Source: Parasutterella muris (GTDB taxonomy: Bacteria; Pseudomonadota; Gammaproteobacteria; Burkholderiales; Burkholderiaceae_F). From it: DNA of 64,000 bases. Below are positions 24,734 to 33,415 of the stretch, piece after piece. The position numbers were made by a program, and so were the translations under genes. Numbering within the stretch: the stretch's first letter is position 1; each line of letters starts with the position of its first letter. The notes beneath the pieces were generated by a model that had not been told where the DNA came from, searched no databases, and saw only the letters and a program-made list of their open reading frames with translations. Location of the stretch: positions 1 to 64,000 of the forward strand of contig NZ_WSRP01000003.1 of NCBI RefSeq assembly GCF_009767915.1, given 5' to 3'.

Positions 24734-26740
24734 TTAGAACTGATAGCCGGCAGAGAGTGTGCCGCCAAAGTTTCCGCGTGTATCCACAGAGGCTGCGCCT
24801 TTGAAGACCCAGTTGCGGTCATTTGTGGCATGCGACAGACCGAGCGCAAAACCGCCCTGACCGTGGTAAGTACCTGCGGACATCGCAAGAATCGACTTAC
24901 CGGGCATATACGCCTGAGGCAGGTTGCCCACAGCCATCGCCATTGCAACACCGGCTCTCAGATCACGATCCACATCATGAATCTTGCTTCTGAGGCTGTT
25001 AGCTGTGCTGTCAACATACTGTTTGTTGGCCGCGTCTGTTGCCGCGATCGGAGCGCCAACGTTCTGAATGCGGTTTCCGCCCATGTTGACGTTGTTCTGC
25101 TGAAGAGTGATCGCCTGATTACCTTCTCCGGCAGCAATTGTCACAGCGCCGCTGGCACCGACATTGATACCGTTTTCGAAAGTACCGTTCATGGCCGCCT
25201 GCTGAGCGGCAGTCGGAGTCCAGCCGCTGGAGCCGCCCGATGTACCACCTGTCGAACCGCCAGTAGAACCACCTGTCGAGCCACCGGTTGAACCGCCAGT
25301 GTTGCCTGTGTCTCCCGTGTTTCCGGAATTAGCTAAAAGGTTCTTCAGTTCCTGAGTCGTTGCAATCTTCACGACCGCTCCGTTCTCACCGGCGGTTACT
25401 TCAGTTGTGAGATAACCATCTTCTCCAAGGAAGGTGATTCCCTGATCGAGACCAACCTTAACTGATTCAACCGCTGCTCCGCCCGATGTCGGACCGCCGC
25501 TGAGGAGAATACCGTCACTCATAGTAGCCACTCGTCTAACCGTCCCATCGGTATCGGTATACGCTAAGCGACCAATATTATCGCCTTCGGATTGAGAAGC
25601 AGCTCTTGCGGAAGTGCTGGCGGCCTCAAATCTTAAGCCAATTCTCGTAGGCTCAACTCCGTTCTCCGGATCACCGGGATCGGCCACCAGATCAATCGTA
25701 CTAACTTTTGTCTGACCAGAGACCAAACCCTGAACCTGATTGTTAACTTCCTTTAACTGAGCAACGTTGACTGCGTCGTTGTCTTCAGAACCGGCGGCTA
25801 CACCTGTGAGCTGGCGGTTGAAAGTAACGGTTTGAGTATTTCCTGTACCGTCATCAGCTTCGTAGCTGCCGCCAAAGGAAACTACGCCATGATTCACATC
25901 TGCCTGCCAAACAGATTTATCCGTTACGCCTTCACTTGGCATAAGATATCCGGTAGGAGCGGCTCCATTCGCGTCAAGTCTGGATGTGGCAATTGAGTTA
26001 GCGCCGATTGCCACCGCTCCCTTAGCTCCTATCTGAACCTGAGAATTCGCACCAAAGGCCGATCCTGCGTTAGCCATCACCTTGCCGCTGTCACCTAACA
26101 CTGAGGCATTGACTGCATTAACCGCGGGGGTGGAGCCGTCTTCGCTGGCCGGAATCTCAATGCTTGAACCCTGACCGAAAACAGAAGACTGCTGCAGAGA
26201 TTTCAGCTGAGCGACGTTAACCGCGTCGTTGTCCTGAGAACCGGCGGCTAGACCTGTCAGCTGACGGCTCACAGTGTCGGAACCAATAGAAACTACACCT
26301 TGAGTCGAAGTCCACTCTTTAATGGTTTTATCTCCAACATTGCCAAAAGAGACCGCTTCAGTAAGCTCTGTTCCATCAGAAGAAGTTCCAAAGGTGCCGG
26401 CGGCGCGAGTGGCGGTTGAATAGCCACCCAAAGCTACTCCACCATTGACAGAGGCACTTGTAGTCCGACCTAATGCTATAGCGCCAGCCTCTCCGGTCCC
26501 GCTTGTTCTGGCGTCATAACCAATTGAAAGACCGTAAGTTGCCGAGGCCGACGCATTACCACCAATAGCGACTGCTCTATACCCTGTCGCAGTTGTTGGC
26601 TCAGCGGCTACACCTCCCCCAATTGCCATAGATCCGGTACCTCCGGTCCCTCCTCCTAACTCAGTACCAGCGTAAGCAAAACTCCCATACAGGGCATTTG
26701 CGCAAACAACTGCAAGCAAAGACAATTTAAATTTATTCAT
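24734..26740 (-). CDS. YadA-like trimeric autotransporter adhesin
   Basis: A 668-aa surface protein. A signal peptide (MNKFKLSLLAVVCANALYGSFAYA) precedes a head of left-handed roll repeats of the type AIGGNASA, then two neck motifs RQLTGLAAGSQDNDAVNVAQLK and RQLTGVAAGSEDNDAVNVAQLK. A stalk with a GGST tandem repeat (about residues 475-500), a third neck-like VGAPIAATDAANKQYVDSTANS and the four-stranded membrane anchor ending GTLSAGYQF follow. Trimers form an outer-membrane barrel and bind host or matrix surfaces. The start has AGGAG upstream. The gene stands alone beside a 1-kb AT-rich region. Binding target unknown. Confidence 0.93.
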   Translation of the reverse strand: MNKFKLSLLAVVCANALYGSFAYAGTELGGGTGGTGSMAIGGGVAAEPTTATGYRAVAIGGNASASATYGLSIGYDARTSGTGEAGAIALGRTTSASVNGGVALGGYSTATRAAGTFGTSSDGTELTEAVSFGNVGDKTIKEWTSTQGVVSIGSDTVSRQLTGLAAGSQDNDAVNVAQLKSLQQSSVFGQGSSIEIPASEDGSTPAVNAVNASVLGDSGKVMANAGSAFGANSQVQIGAKGAVAIGANSIATSRLDANGAAPTGYLMPSEGVTDKSVWQADVNHGVVSFGGSYEADDGTGNTQTVTFNRQLTGVAAGSEDNDAVNVAQLKEVNNQVQGLVSGQTKVSTIDLVADPGDPENGVEPTRIGLRFEAASTSARAASQSEGDNIGRLAYTDTDGTVRRVATMSDGILLSGGPTSGGAAVESVKVGLDQGITFLGEDGYLTTEVTAGENGAVVKIATTQELKNLLANSGNTGDTGNTGGSTGGSTGGSTGGSTGGTSGGSSGWTPTAAQQAAMNGTFENGINVGASGAVTIAAGEGNQAITLQQNNVNMGGNRIQNVGAPIAATDAANKQYVDSTANSLRSKIHDVDRDLRAGVAMAMAVGNLPQAYMPGKSILAMSAGTYHGQGGFALGLSHATNDRNWVFKGAASVDTRGNFGGTLSAGYQF
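25242..25322 (-). repeat. Tandem 12-bp repeat encoding Gly-Gly-Ser-Thr in the adhesin
   Basis: A run of 12-base units encodes repeated GGST with flanking GNTGD and GTSGG variants. The unit is a multiple of three, so slippage would change the length without a frameshift, a common way to vary linker length in surface adhesins. Confidence 0.75.
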
Positions 26741-26906
26741 ACAAAAATACTCCTAGGAATTAAAAGCAGCCTAAGAACATCTTTCCTCAGTTCTTTAATC
26801 TGATAGGTGCTCTTTCGGCCACTGACTAACAAACCCGTTTGCACGGGATTCTTTCAGTGCTGAACTAACGCACCAATTCTCAAATTCGAACCAAAGCTGA
26901 ATAAAC

Positions 26907-26960
26907 AAAAACCTCCGACAGCCCGATCCATTTGAATGGACGAACTTATCAGAGGTCTTT
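26907..26960 (-). terminator. Structured hairpin with T-tract upstream of the adhesin
   Basis: On the minus strand, ACCTCTGA pairs with TCGGAGGT around an inner TCCATT-CAA-ATGGA stem, and a TTTTTG tract follows. A T-rich tract also lies on the plus side, so it may act both ways. It would stop transcripts entering the adhesin gene from upstream or end a small RNA. Confidence 0.5.
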
Positions 26961-27035
26961 TTGTGTCATTCCAAGCGCTTCTATCGTTTTCTGAAGCTTG
27001 AAATGTCGTATTTAAAGCGATTACAGGTACAGCAA

Positions 27036-27062
27036 AACCGTCCTCAAAATTGAGACGACGGT
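27036..27062. repeat. Extended hairpin in the gene-free region
   Basis: ACCGTC-CTCAA-AA-TTGAG-AC-GACGGT forms two stacked stems with a small bulge. On the minus strand it is followed only by a short T-run, so termination is possible but weak. It may belong to a non-coding RNA. Confidence 0.45.
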
Positions 27063-27695
27063 CTAAAACACTGCACGAATTTTTCTCTGTAAAAGAAGAA
27101 GTTATACCACAATCAGCGCAACGCTGCTGGGGAGGGGTAGATGAGTTTTTCGAGGTTGCTGTTTCGCATTTCTTTCTCGTTTTTAGTTTGATGAAATCAT
27201 TCTAAACATACTTCTGACCGTTGTTCAAGCGAATTTGATTAGGATTTTCCATAACAAAATGAAATACAGCCTTCTATACCACAGTATAGCTTCGTTAAAA
27301 ATTATTTAAATTTTATTCCCCTTTTTATAATTATATTTTTTAGTATAGGGTTATTTATAATTTACTATCGCTCTGCTGAAGATGCTCCCAAGTACGGGAG
27401 TCCTACCCCTTTAGCTCACAATCATCTTATTCTCAATATCTCCTCCTGGCAGTTTTATCTGTCTGTTGACCTTGCACACGAATCTAACTCGCGTGTCTTC
27501 AAGAGTCCTTTTAGGTATTCCGCTCAAGCTTCCTGCAATTTTTCTAGGACAAAAGCAAGACACTTATAAGTTCTTACGACTCCATGCACAAAGTCGCTCT
27601 TTACTAACTTAGCCATCTATTTGCCTGTTCTCCGACTACCTCTCCCATATATAAAGTACATAGTTGACCATTACTGTAACTTAACCAATAAGTTA

Positions 27696-27721
27696 CAAAA
27701 GAAAGGCACCACCCGGTACCT
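27696..27721 (-). terminator. Rho-independent terminator of rimO
   Basis: AGGTACC and GGTGCCT (complement of 27704-27721) form a 7-bp stem with a GGGT loop, followed by TTCTTTTG. It lies 28 bases after the rimO stop codon. Confidence 0.75.
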
Positions 27722-27748
27722 ATATAAAACCCATATTGGATTTCCGGA

Positions 27749-29098
27749 TTATCGCTGTTCGCCGTCAGCTATCTCTGCAAACAGGTCATAGTCGGAAGAA
27801 TCTGTAACACGCACATCAACGAAGTCACCAGGCTTAACGCTCGGATTGCCTTCTATGAAGACCAAACCGTCAATGTCCGGAGCATCCGCCGTCGAACGGG
27901 CTGTGGCTATGCCGTCTTCGTCCGCCGCTTCATCGACCAGCACCCGAATCGTGCGGCCGACCTTCTCTGCTAAAAGTTCACGCGATATCTGCTCCTGAAC
28001 TTCCATGAAGCGCGCCCTTCTCTCCTCTCTGACTTCCTTGGGCAGAGCCCCAGGCAAATCATTTGCCGCGGCGCCTTCAACCGGAGAATAAGCAAAGCAG
28101 CCGACTCGGTTTAATCGAGCTTCTTTCAAGAAGTCCAAAAGATATTGGAATTCCTCTTCCGTCTCACCGGGGAAACCGGTAATAAAGGTCGAACGTATGG
28201 TGATATCCGGACAGATCGCCCTCCAGGCATTAATACGCTCCATGTTGTACTCACTTCCGGGACGCTTCATTGCCTTCAAAATCCTCGGATGCGCATGCTG
28301 GAACGGAACATCCAGATAGGGAAGAATCTTTCCTTCGGCCATCAGCGGAACAATCTCGTCAACCGAGGCGTAGGGATACATATAGTGCGGTCGAACCCAT
28401 ACGCCAAGTTTGCCTAATTCTTCAAACAGTACCTTGATGTTGGTTTTAACCGCACGGCCGCCAATGAAATCAAGCTTGTATTTCACATCCTGGCCGTAAG
28501 CAGCAGTATCCTGCGCGATCACCAAAAGCTCTTTAACGCCGCTTTTAACAAGATTCTGAGCCTCGCGAATAACCGAACCGATCGGACGAGACACTAAGGG
28601 GCCGCGAAGCGACGGAATAATACAGAAGGTGCAGTGATGATTGCATCCTTCGGCGATTTTTAGATAGGCATAATGCTTCGGCGTAAGAAGAACTCCGCCC
28701 GCGGGAACTAAATCGCCAAACGGTTCATGAGGACGCTCGAGGTTTTCATGCACCAGTCTAAGCACCTCATCGGTCTGCTCAGGACCTGTAACACCCAGAA
28801 GCTTCGGAAATTTATTCGCAATAAAATTTCCCTCTTCCGTCTGCTTGCCGCCTAAACAGCCGGTCACGATCACCTTTCCGTTTTCACTGAGTGCCTCCGA
28901 AATCGCTTCAAGCGATTCCTGAACCGCCGCATCAATAAAACCACAGGTGTTCACAACCACAAGATCGGAATCTTTGTATGTGGAACTAATCAGATAACCC
29001 TCTGCCCGAAGTTCGGTGACAATTCTCTCGCTGTCAACCAAGGCTTTCGGACAGCCCAAAGAAACAAACCCCACACGGGGCGGACGTTTAATGTTCAT
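27749..29098 (-). CDS. rimO: Ribosomal protein S12 methylthiotransferase RimO
   Basis: A 449-aa radical-SAM enzyme that adds a methylthio group to the conserved aspartate of ribosomal protein S12. The UPF0004 domain has Cys16 ([12 protein letters not shown]), Cys52 and Cys81 for one cluster. The radical-SAM cluster is Cys152-x3-Cys156-x2-Cys159 in [10 protein letters not shown], followed by IIPSLRG. A C-terminal TRAM domain is present. [12 protein letters not shown] and the SxRG-type context fit RimO rather than MiaB. It is transcribed with the rhodanese gene upstream (7-base gap) and ends at a terminator. Confidence 0.96.
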   Translation of the reverse strand: MNIKRPPRVGFVSLGCPKALVDSERIVTELRAEGYLISSTYKDSDLVVVNTCGFIDAAVQESLEAISEALSENGKVIVTGCLGGKQTEEGNFIANKFPKLLGVTGPEQTDEVLRLVHENLERPHEPFGDLVPAGGVLLTPKHYAYLKIAEGCNHHCTFCIIPSLRGPLVSRPIGSVIREAQNLVKSGVKELLVIAQDTAAYGQDVKYKLDFIGGRAVKTNIKVLFEELGKLGVWVRPHYMYPYASVDEIVPLMAEGKILPYLDVPFQHAHPRILKAMKRPGSEYNMERINAWRAICPDITIRSTFITGFPGETEEEFQYLLDFLKEARLNRVGCFAYSPVEGAAANDLPGALPKEVREERRARFMEVQEQISRELLAEKVGRTIRVLVDEAADEDGIATARSTADAPDIDGLVFIEGNPSVKPGDFVDVRVTDSSDYDLFAEIADGEQR

Positions 29099-29105
29099 TA
29101 ATTTA

Positions 29106-29441
29106 TTACTTCACTAAAGGTCGGTTCAGAGTTTTTGAAGCGGCTTCATAACCGCCAAGATTTTTGACGTTCTTATAACCCATCTCTTCGAGCATCAGTT
29201 TTGCTCTGCCTGCTCGAGCGCCGGATCGGCAGTACAGCTGAACTTCATCGTCTTTGGCGATATTCATCGCTTTGAACTTTTCAATAAAGTCGGGCGATCT
29301 GAAATCGTCCGTAAGTGAGCCTTCGACACGCCCGGTTTCCTGAATTTCAGCAGGCGTGCGAATGTCAATCGTAAATGTTTTAGCTTCAGCTGCCATCATG
29401 GCTCCCGATAACAATGCAAACAAAACAAGCTTTCTAATCAT
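29106..29441 (-). CDS. Exported rhodanese-domain protein
   Basis: A 111-aa single-domain rhodanese with a signal peptide ([20 protein letters not shown]). The active-site loop is [11 protein letters not shown] with Cys71 as the persulfide-carrying residue, and [18 protein letters not shown] is the usual N-terminal motif. PspE-like periplasmic rhodaneses move sulfane sulfur; the partner here is unknown. The start at 29441 has GAGG 7 bases upstream and overlaps the stop of the preceding gene by 8 bases. It lies between that membrane protein and rimO. Confidence 0.85.
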   Translation of the reverse strand: MIRKLVLFALLSGAMMAAEAKTFTIDIRTPAEIQETGRVEGSLTDDFRSPDFIEKFKAMNIAKDDEVQLYCRSGARAGRAKLMLEEMGYKNVKNLGGYEAASKTLNRPLVK

Positions 29442-30018
29442 AGTGTTTCCTCGCTTCATCGATATAAGTTTTCACTAGAGTGAGTACATGATTGAAGTTC
29501 TCGGCATTCGTCCAGAGCGTTAGCTGACCGTGAAGTCCTGCCTGAAGCACAATCCTTCTCATATTCGGAGAACTTTGAACAGAAACAATTTCCCCCCAAT
29601 CGAGAACTCGGCTTCGGGAAGAATGGTTATTCAAATAAAGCGACTTCTTCAGCCCAATCATCGTGCAGAAAGTTCCAAGCAGAAAACTGACGAGCCCCGC
29701 CAGCGGAGAAGCTGTGGATCGAAACTCACTTGAAACACCTTCTGAATCCAGCCGGTAATAGATCTGACGATGCGGCTGAAGCGTAAGAAGCATCCAGCCC
29801 ACAAAAAGCGCATCCAGCGGAACAATCAGAAGCGTCCAATAAGAATCCAATACCAGCTGCGGGTTTAAGAGAGCCAAAAGTACCAGAATCAAGACAAAAG
29901 CCAAAACTGCCAGGAAAAATTTGATCGGCGTTATGAGCTTAAATCCGGGCTGAACGTAATACCACGTCAGTTCCTCGGAAGCGTTTCGAGTATTAAAGTT
30001 TGTAGATGAATGCCCCAT
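29434..30018 (-). CDS. Hypothetical inner-membrane protein (194 aa)
   Basis: An unrecognised 194-aa protein. Two adjacent hydrophobic helices lie at about residues 32-52 and 60-80, followed by a soluble beta-rich domain (about 90-180) with a further hydrophobic patch LVSFLLGTFCTMIGL. The layout recalls PH-domain-like membrane proteins, but this is weak. It overlaps the end of pgeF upstream and the start of the rhodanese gene downstream, so all are cotranscribed with rluD. Function not inferred. Confidence 0.65.
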   Translation of the reverse strand: MGHSSTNFNTRNASEELTWYYVQPGFKLITPIKFFLAVLAFVLILVLLALLNPQLVLDSYWTLLIVPLDALFVGWMLLTLQPHRQIYYRLDSEGVSSEFRSTASPLAGLVSFLLGTFCTMIGLKKSLYLNNHSSRSRVLDWGEIVSVQSSPNMRRIVLQAGLHGQLTLWTNAENFNHVLTLVKTYIDEARKHYD

Positions 30019-30769
30019 GTCTGCCTGTCCTGCCGCTTCTGCGGTAGCTGTAAAAACGTTTCGGATCGCTGAAAGTGTCGAGACCGCAGTCGTATACCTC
30101 GCTGACTCCGCTTAGCCTGAGCGCCTCCCGAACAAAGATAGAGAGATCCAAACGCATCGAGCCGTCTGCTTTTTTCTCAATCGCTTCGCCGCAAACGCCG
30201 CTTAATTTTGAATTCCTATAATAATCCGCGACATCCTCGCGAATCTCAAAACTTTCCTTACGAATATGCGGTCCGATCCAAGCCATAATCTCCGCACTGC
30301 TGTCCTCCAGCTTGCCGCTCATCGCTTCGACACAAGCCTGAAGCACGCCGTCGGCCAAACCTCTCCAGCCGGCGTGCGCCGCTGCGACCGCTTTTCCATT
30401 CTTTTCGCAGAAAAGCACGGGAACGCAGTCCGCGGTCATGACAACGCAGGGAACCTTGGAATGTGTCGTGAACGCGGCATCAGCCTGCGGGGCGTCTTTA
30501 ACCTGATCCGCCTCAAGAACGATTGTCGAATGAATCTGACGAAGCCAGGCGGCTTCCGATCCGATCATTTCAGTCACCATCGCACGGTTGGCCTTAACCG
30601 CGTAAGGACTGTCCTCGACATGATCACCGAGATTGAGACCGTTAAAACCGTCCTCTGCGCCGTACGCGCCGGCTGATAAACCGCCGCTTCTCAGCGTGAA
30701 AAAAGCTTTCACATTTGCGGGTGCGGGCCACTGCGGCACCAGCACCTCTAATTCGGGTTTGCTTCTCAT
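29993..30769 (-). CDS. pgeF: PgeF/YfiH-type laccase-domain protein
   Basis: A 258-aa protein of the multicopper-polyphenol-oxidase-like (DUF152) family. Family members act as purine nucleoside phosphorylases and help to remove mis-incorporated residues from peptidoglycan precursors. Visible metal-site motifs are RQIHST, VMTADCVPVLFCE and AAAHAGWRGLADGVLQACVEAM. The start at 30769 gives a normal length and lies 4 bases after the rluD stop; an earlier in-frame ATG at 30934 falls inside rluD. The rluD-pgeF pair divergent from bamD is common in betaproteobacteria. Confidence 0.88.
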   Translation of the reverse strand: MRSKPELEVLVPQWPAPANVKAFFTLRSGGLSAGAYGAEDGFNGLNLGDHVEDSPYAVKANRAMVTEMIGSEAAWLRQIHSTIVLEADQVKDAPQADAAFTTHSKVPCVVMTADCVPVLFCEKNGKAVAAAHAGWRGLADGVLQACVEAMSGKLEDSSAEIMAWIGPHIRKESFEIREDVADYYRNSKLSGVCGEAIEKKADGSMRLDLSIFVREALRLSGVSEVYDCGLDTFSDPKRFYSYRRSGRTGRHGAFIYKL

Positions 30770-30773
30770 ACTT

Positions 30774-31952
30774 CTACTCGTTTGTTCTTTCAATCTTCCA
30801 GAGATCAGAATCTTCTTCGTCTTCATCCCCGAAATCAAAATCATCCCAGGAAGAGATTCTTCCGATTTCCTCAGAGGCGGCTGTTTCTTCTTCTGCCTGC
30901 CACACCGGATCGCCAAACACCTGCGAAGGTTCATCCCAAGGCCCGAACTGAAGCTCCTCCATCAACGCGATAAAGTCCTGCGGCGGCTCTGCAAACCACT
31001 CCTGAGGCTCGCCGGTACGCGGATGAATTAAGCCAAGCCGACTCGCATGCAGGGCCTGACGATTAAATGAATTAAGCACTGAACCGTCTTCCTTCGGCTT
31101 CGGAAGCTTATTGCGGTAAAGCGGATCTCCGATTAAAGGGAAACCTATAGATTCCATATGAACTCGGATCTGATGGGTCCTTCCTGTCTTAAGACGGCAG
31201 GCGACCCAAGAGAACGGCTTACCTTTAATTTCTGTACTCTGAATGCACTTGATGTGTGTGCTTGCGGGTTTAGCGCGACCGCCCGCGCCTACGCTGAAAC
31301 GCAGCGGATTACGCGGATCGCGTTCAATCGCGCTGTCGATCACTTTATCTTTTGGCGCAATACCTCGGGTCAGCGCCCAATATTCGCGCTTAACGGTCCG
31401 CTCTTGCAGCTGGCGCACCAAATCAAGCTGAGCGTTCTCATTCTTAGCCACGACCATCAGACCGGTGGTATCTCGGTCCAATCTGTGCACGATACCCGCA
31501 CGCGGCAGCGATCTGAAAATCGGATCGTAGGCAAGCAGGCCGTTGAGAAGTGTATCGTCCCAGTGCCCGGCCGCCGGATGAACCACGAGACCGGCCGGCT
31601 TGTTGATGACGAGAATGTCCTCGTCCTCGTAAACGATATCAAGGACCATCGGAACCGCTTTGAACGCAAGATCCTCCGCTCTCGGTGTCAGCTCCACCCG
31701 GACAGAGTCCGAGAAAACCAGCTTATGACGGGGCTTGATAACCGCTTCGCCGTTCACTTGGACCGAACCCTCTTCAATCAGAGTTTTTAGACGCGACCTT
31801 GAAACCTCCGGAAGATTGGCGGCGAGCACTTTGTCTAAGCGCTCTCCGTCCTGATCAATTCCAACCTCAAGTGTTTTTATTTTTGAGATTTTTCCCGCTT
31901 CTTGTTCGTCAGAGGCCTCACTCTGTCTATAATCTGTTAATTCAGTATCCAT
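30774..31952 (-). CDS. rluD: 23S rRNA pseudouridine synthase RluD
   Basis: A 392-aa enzyme that makes pseudouridines 1911, 1915 and 1917 in 23S rRNA. An N-terminal S4 RNA-binding domain (GERLDKVLAANLPEVSRSRLKTLIEEG) precedes the catalytic domain with the HRLDRDTTGLMVVAKN motif and its nucleophilic Asp. Residues after about 345 form an acidic tail (EEETAASEE and DEDEEDSD) that ordinary RluD lacks. The start codon is 17 bases from the divergent bamD start, so promoters of the two genes must overlap the opposite coding region or each other. Confidence 0.94.
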   Translation of the reverse strand: MDTELTDYRQSEASDEQEAGKISKIKTLEVGIDQDGERLDKVLAANLPEVSRSRLKTLIEEGSVQVNGEAVIKPRHKLVFSDSVRVELTPRAEDLAFKAVPMVLDIVYEDEDILVINKPAGLVVHPAAGHWDDTLLNGLLAYDPIFRSLPRAGIVHRLDRDTTGLMVVAKNENAQLDLVRQLQERTVKREYWALTRGIAPKDKVIDSAIERDPRNPLRFSVGAGGRAKPASTHIKCIQSTEIKGKPFSWVACRLKTGRTHQIRVHMESIGFPLIGDPLYRNKLPKPKEDGSVLNSFNRQALHASRLGLIHPRTGEPQEWFAEPPQDFIALMEELQFGPWDEPSQVFGDPVWQAEEETAASEEIGRISSWDDFDFGDEDEEDSDLWKIERTNE

Positions 31953-31969
31953 AATTAATATCTAAACCT

Positions 31970-32800
31970 ATGTCTCGTACTCGTCAGTCTTTGCTTAGAC
32001 GCACCCTCGCATGTGTCTGTCTTGGTTCCGTTATTTTAACGACTGCTTCATGCGGTATGTTTAAAGGAATTGAAGATCCTACGGAAGGCTGGACAGCCGA
32101 CAAGCTTTATGTAGAAGCGCGCGATAACCTCAATGAAGGAAACTACGAAACCGCCCGCGACTACTACCAGAAACTTGAGGCCCGCTATCCTTACGGACGT
32201 TATTCACAGCAGGCCATGGTTGAAGTCGCTTATTCCTACTATCGCGAAAACGAACCGACAGAAGCGATCGCCAACTGCGACCGCTTCCTCAGACAGTATC
32301 CAGAACACCCGCTCTCACCCTACGCGTTATACATCAAGGGTCTTGCTACGCTTGACGAAGACACAGGCTGGATGAGCTTCCTCAACCGTCAGGACCTTTC
32401 CAAGCGCGACGCTCAGGCTGCCAGAGACGCCTTTGATATCTTCAAAGACCTTGTCCTGCGCTTCCCGAACAGCCGTTACGCCCGTGACGCGCGCGAAAGA
32501 ATGCATGAACTCGTAGAAGCTCAGGCTAAATACGAAGTCAATACCGCTAAGTTCTACTACGATCGTCAGGCCTATATCGCAGCAATTAACCGTGCCCAAA
32601 TCGTGCTGAGAGATTTCCAGACTTCTCCCCAGGCCAACGAAGCTCTGCTTATCATGAAGAACTCTTATGAGAAGCTCGGCATGGGAGATAAGGTCAAGGA
32701 CGTGGAACGCGTGATTGACGCGAACCAAAACCGCGCTTCGTTTGAAACCTACCAGCGAGCCGAAGAATATAAGGCCGCAGGTGTTCCTGTTCAGGACTAA
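31970..32800 (+). CDS. bamD: BamD, outer-membrane assembly lipoprotein
   Basis: A 276-aa lipoprotein of the BAM complex, which folds beta-barrel proteins into the outer membrane. The lipobox TASC puts the lipidated Cys at residue 28. Five TPR-type repeats follow, with typical pieces EGNYETARDYYQKLEARYPYGRYS and FLRQYPEHPLSPYALYIKGL. Length matches betaproteobacterial BamD. A hairpin terminator follows the stop codon. Confidence 0.94.
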   Translation: MSRTRQSLLRRTLACVCLGSVILTTASCGMFKGIEDPTEGWTADKLYVEARDNLNEGNYETARDYYQKLEARYPYGRYSQQAMVEVAYSYYRENEPTEAIANCDRFLRQYPEHPLSPYALYIKGLATLDEDTGWMSFLNRQDLSKRDAQAARDAFDIFKDLVLRFPNSRYARDARERMHELVEAQAKYEVNTAKFYYDRQAYIAAINRAQIVLRDFQTSPQANEALLIMKNSYEKLGMGDKVKDVERVIDANQNRASFETYQRAEEYKAAGVPVQD

Positions 32801-32826
32801 AATTTTTCTGAACTTATTATCGATAT

Positions 32827-32857
32827 CAGAGAGCGTGTCCTGACGCGCTCTCTGTTT
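32827..32857 (+). terminator. Terminator after bamD
   Basis: CAGAGAGCG (32827-32835) and CGCTCTCTG (32846-32854) form a 9-bp perfect stem with a 10-base loop, followed by a short T-stretch. Confidence 0.65.
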
Positions 32858-32863
32858 AATATT

Positions 32864-33415
32864 TTGCTGAATAGAAGTTTGATTTTTGCGGCGATCGCCG
32901 CGGTGCTTGTTTCCGGATGCAGAACCATCCCCGAAATCCCCTCGCAAATGACCTGCGATGATTTGGATTATCTTGCCGAGCAGGCAATGAAGTCCAATCG
33001 TCTTCCGTTTTTCACGACGCAGGTTAAGTATCCGGGAGATTGGCGGCCCTATGCTCCTAATCGATGGATTCAGGAAGGCAGCCGAAAACAGGTTCGCGAA
33101 CTTAGGAAAGACTATCTTCAGATGGAAATTCTTGAAGTCGGCGACAACATCAACGATCAAACGCCATATCGTGTGCGGGTTCTTGTAAATACCTGCCGTG
33201 ACGCGTCTAAGAAGCCTCAGGGAGAACTTCTTCTGATCAACTATCTTAAAGACGCGCCGGGCAAATTCTCCCAAAAGGTTCCCTTCAGCTTCACAGGTCA
33301 GGAGCCGCAGGATTATCTCGGCCGCCTTGTCTGCGGCTACCAAAAGCTTCCGGATGTCGACCGGGAACAGGAAATGGCTCAGCGCTGGCTTCAGTGCCGA
33401 CAGCCGAAGAATTAA
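32864..33415 (+). CDS. Putative lipoprotein, unrecognised
   Basis: A 183-aa frame beginning with TTG. The N-terminus LNRSLIFAAIAAVLVSGC is a lipoprotein signal peptide with lipidation at Cys19. The mature part has no recognised domain; it includes three further cysteines (MTCDDLDYL, VNTCRDA and LVCGYQK) that could form disulfides. No ribosome binding site is clear and the start lies just behind the bamD terminator, so the exact start is uncertain. It overlaps the end of the convergent helicase gene by 4 bases. A cell-envelope role is likely but unspecified. Confidence 0.65.
   Translation: MLNRSLIFAAIAAVLVSGCRTIPEIPSQMTCDDLDYLAEQAMKSNRLPFFTTQVKYPGDWRPYAPNRWIQEGSRKQVRELRKDYLQMEILEVGDNINDQTPYRVRVLVNTCRDASKKPQGELLLINYLKDAPGKFSQKVPFSFTGQEPQDYLGRLVCGYQKLPDVDREQEMAQRWLQCRQPKN

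Larger units (their letters stand above)
26741..27748. other. 1-kb gene-free AT-rich region between rimO and the adhesin
   Basis: No convincing protein gene is seen here on either strand. From right to left it holds the rimO terminator (27696-27721) with an adjoining perfect repeat GTAACTTA/TAAGTTAC (27676-27696) and a very AT-rich stretch (about 27290-27370). CTATAC-CACA-GTATAG (27274-27289) is a possible operator. Two strong hairpins occur at 27036-27062 and 26910-26955. A 16-codon frame at 27141-27191 has a good ribosome binding site. The adhesin promoter probably lies in the AT-rich part. A tRNA or known ncRNA was not recognised. Confidence 0.6.

Noticed and set aside
24830-25291. Plus-strand frame inside the adhesin gene
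   Set aside because: It is antisense to the adhesin stalk and anchor; its cysteine- and threonine-rich tail is only the complement of the GGST repeat.
27381-27403. Possible structured RNA around the CTCCC/GGGAG hairpin
   Set aside because: The stem is only five pairs with no T-tract and no recognised family; too weak to call.
30770-30934. Longer N-terminus for pgeF
   Set aside because: It would overlap rluD by 55 codons and gives a length above the family norm; the ATG at 30769 fits the spacing.
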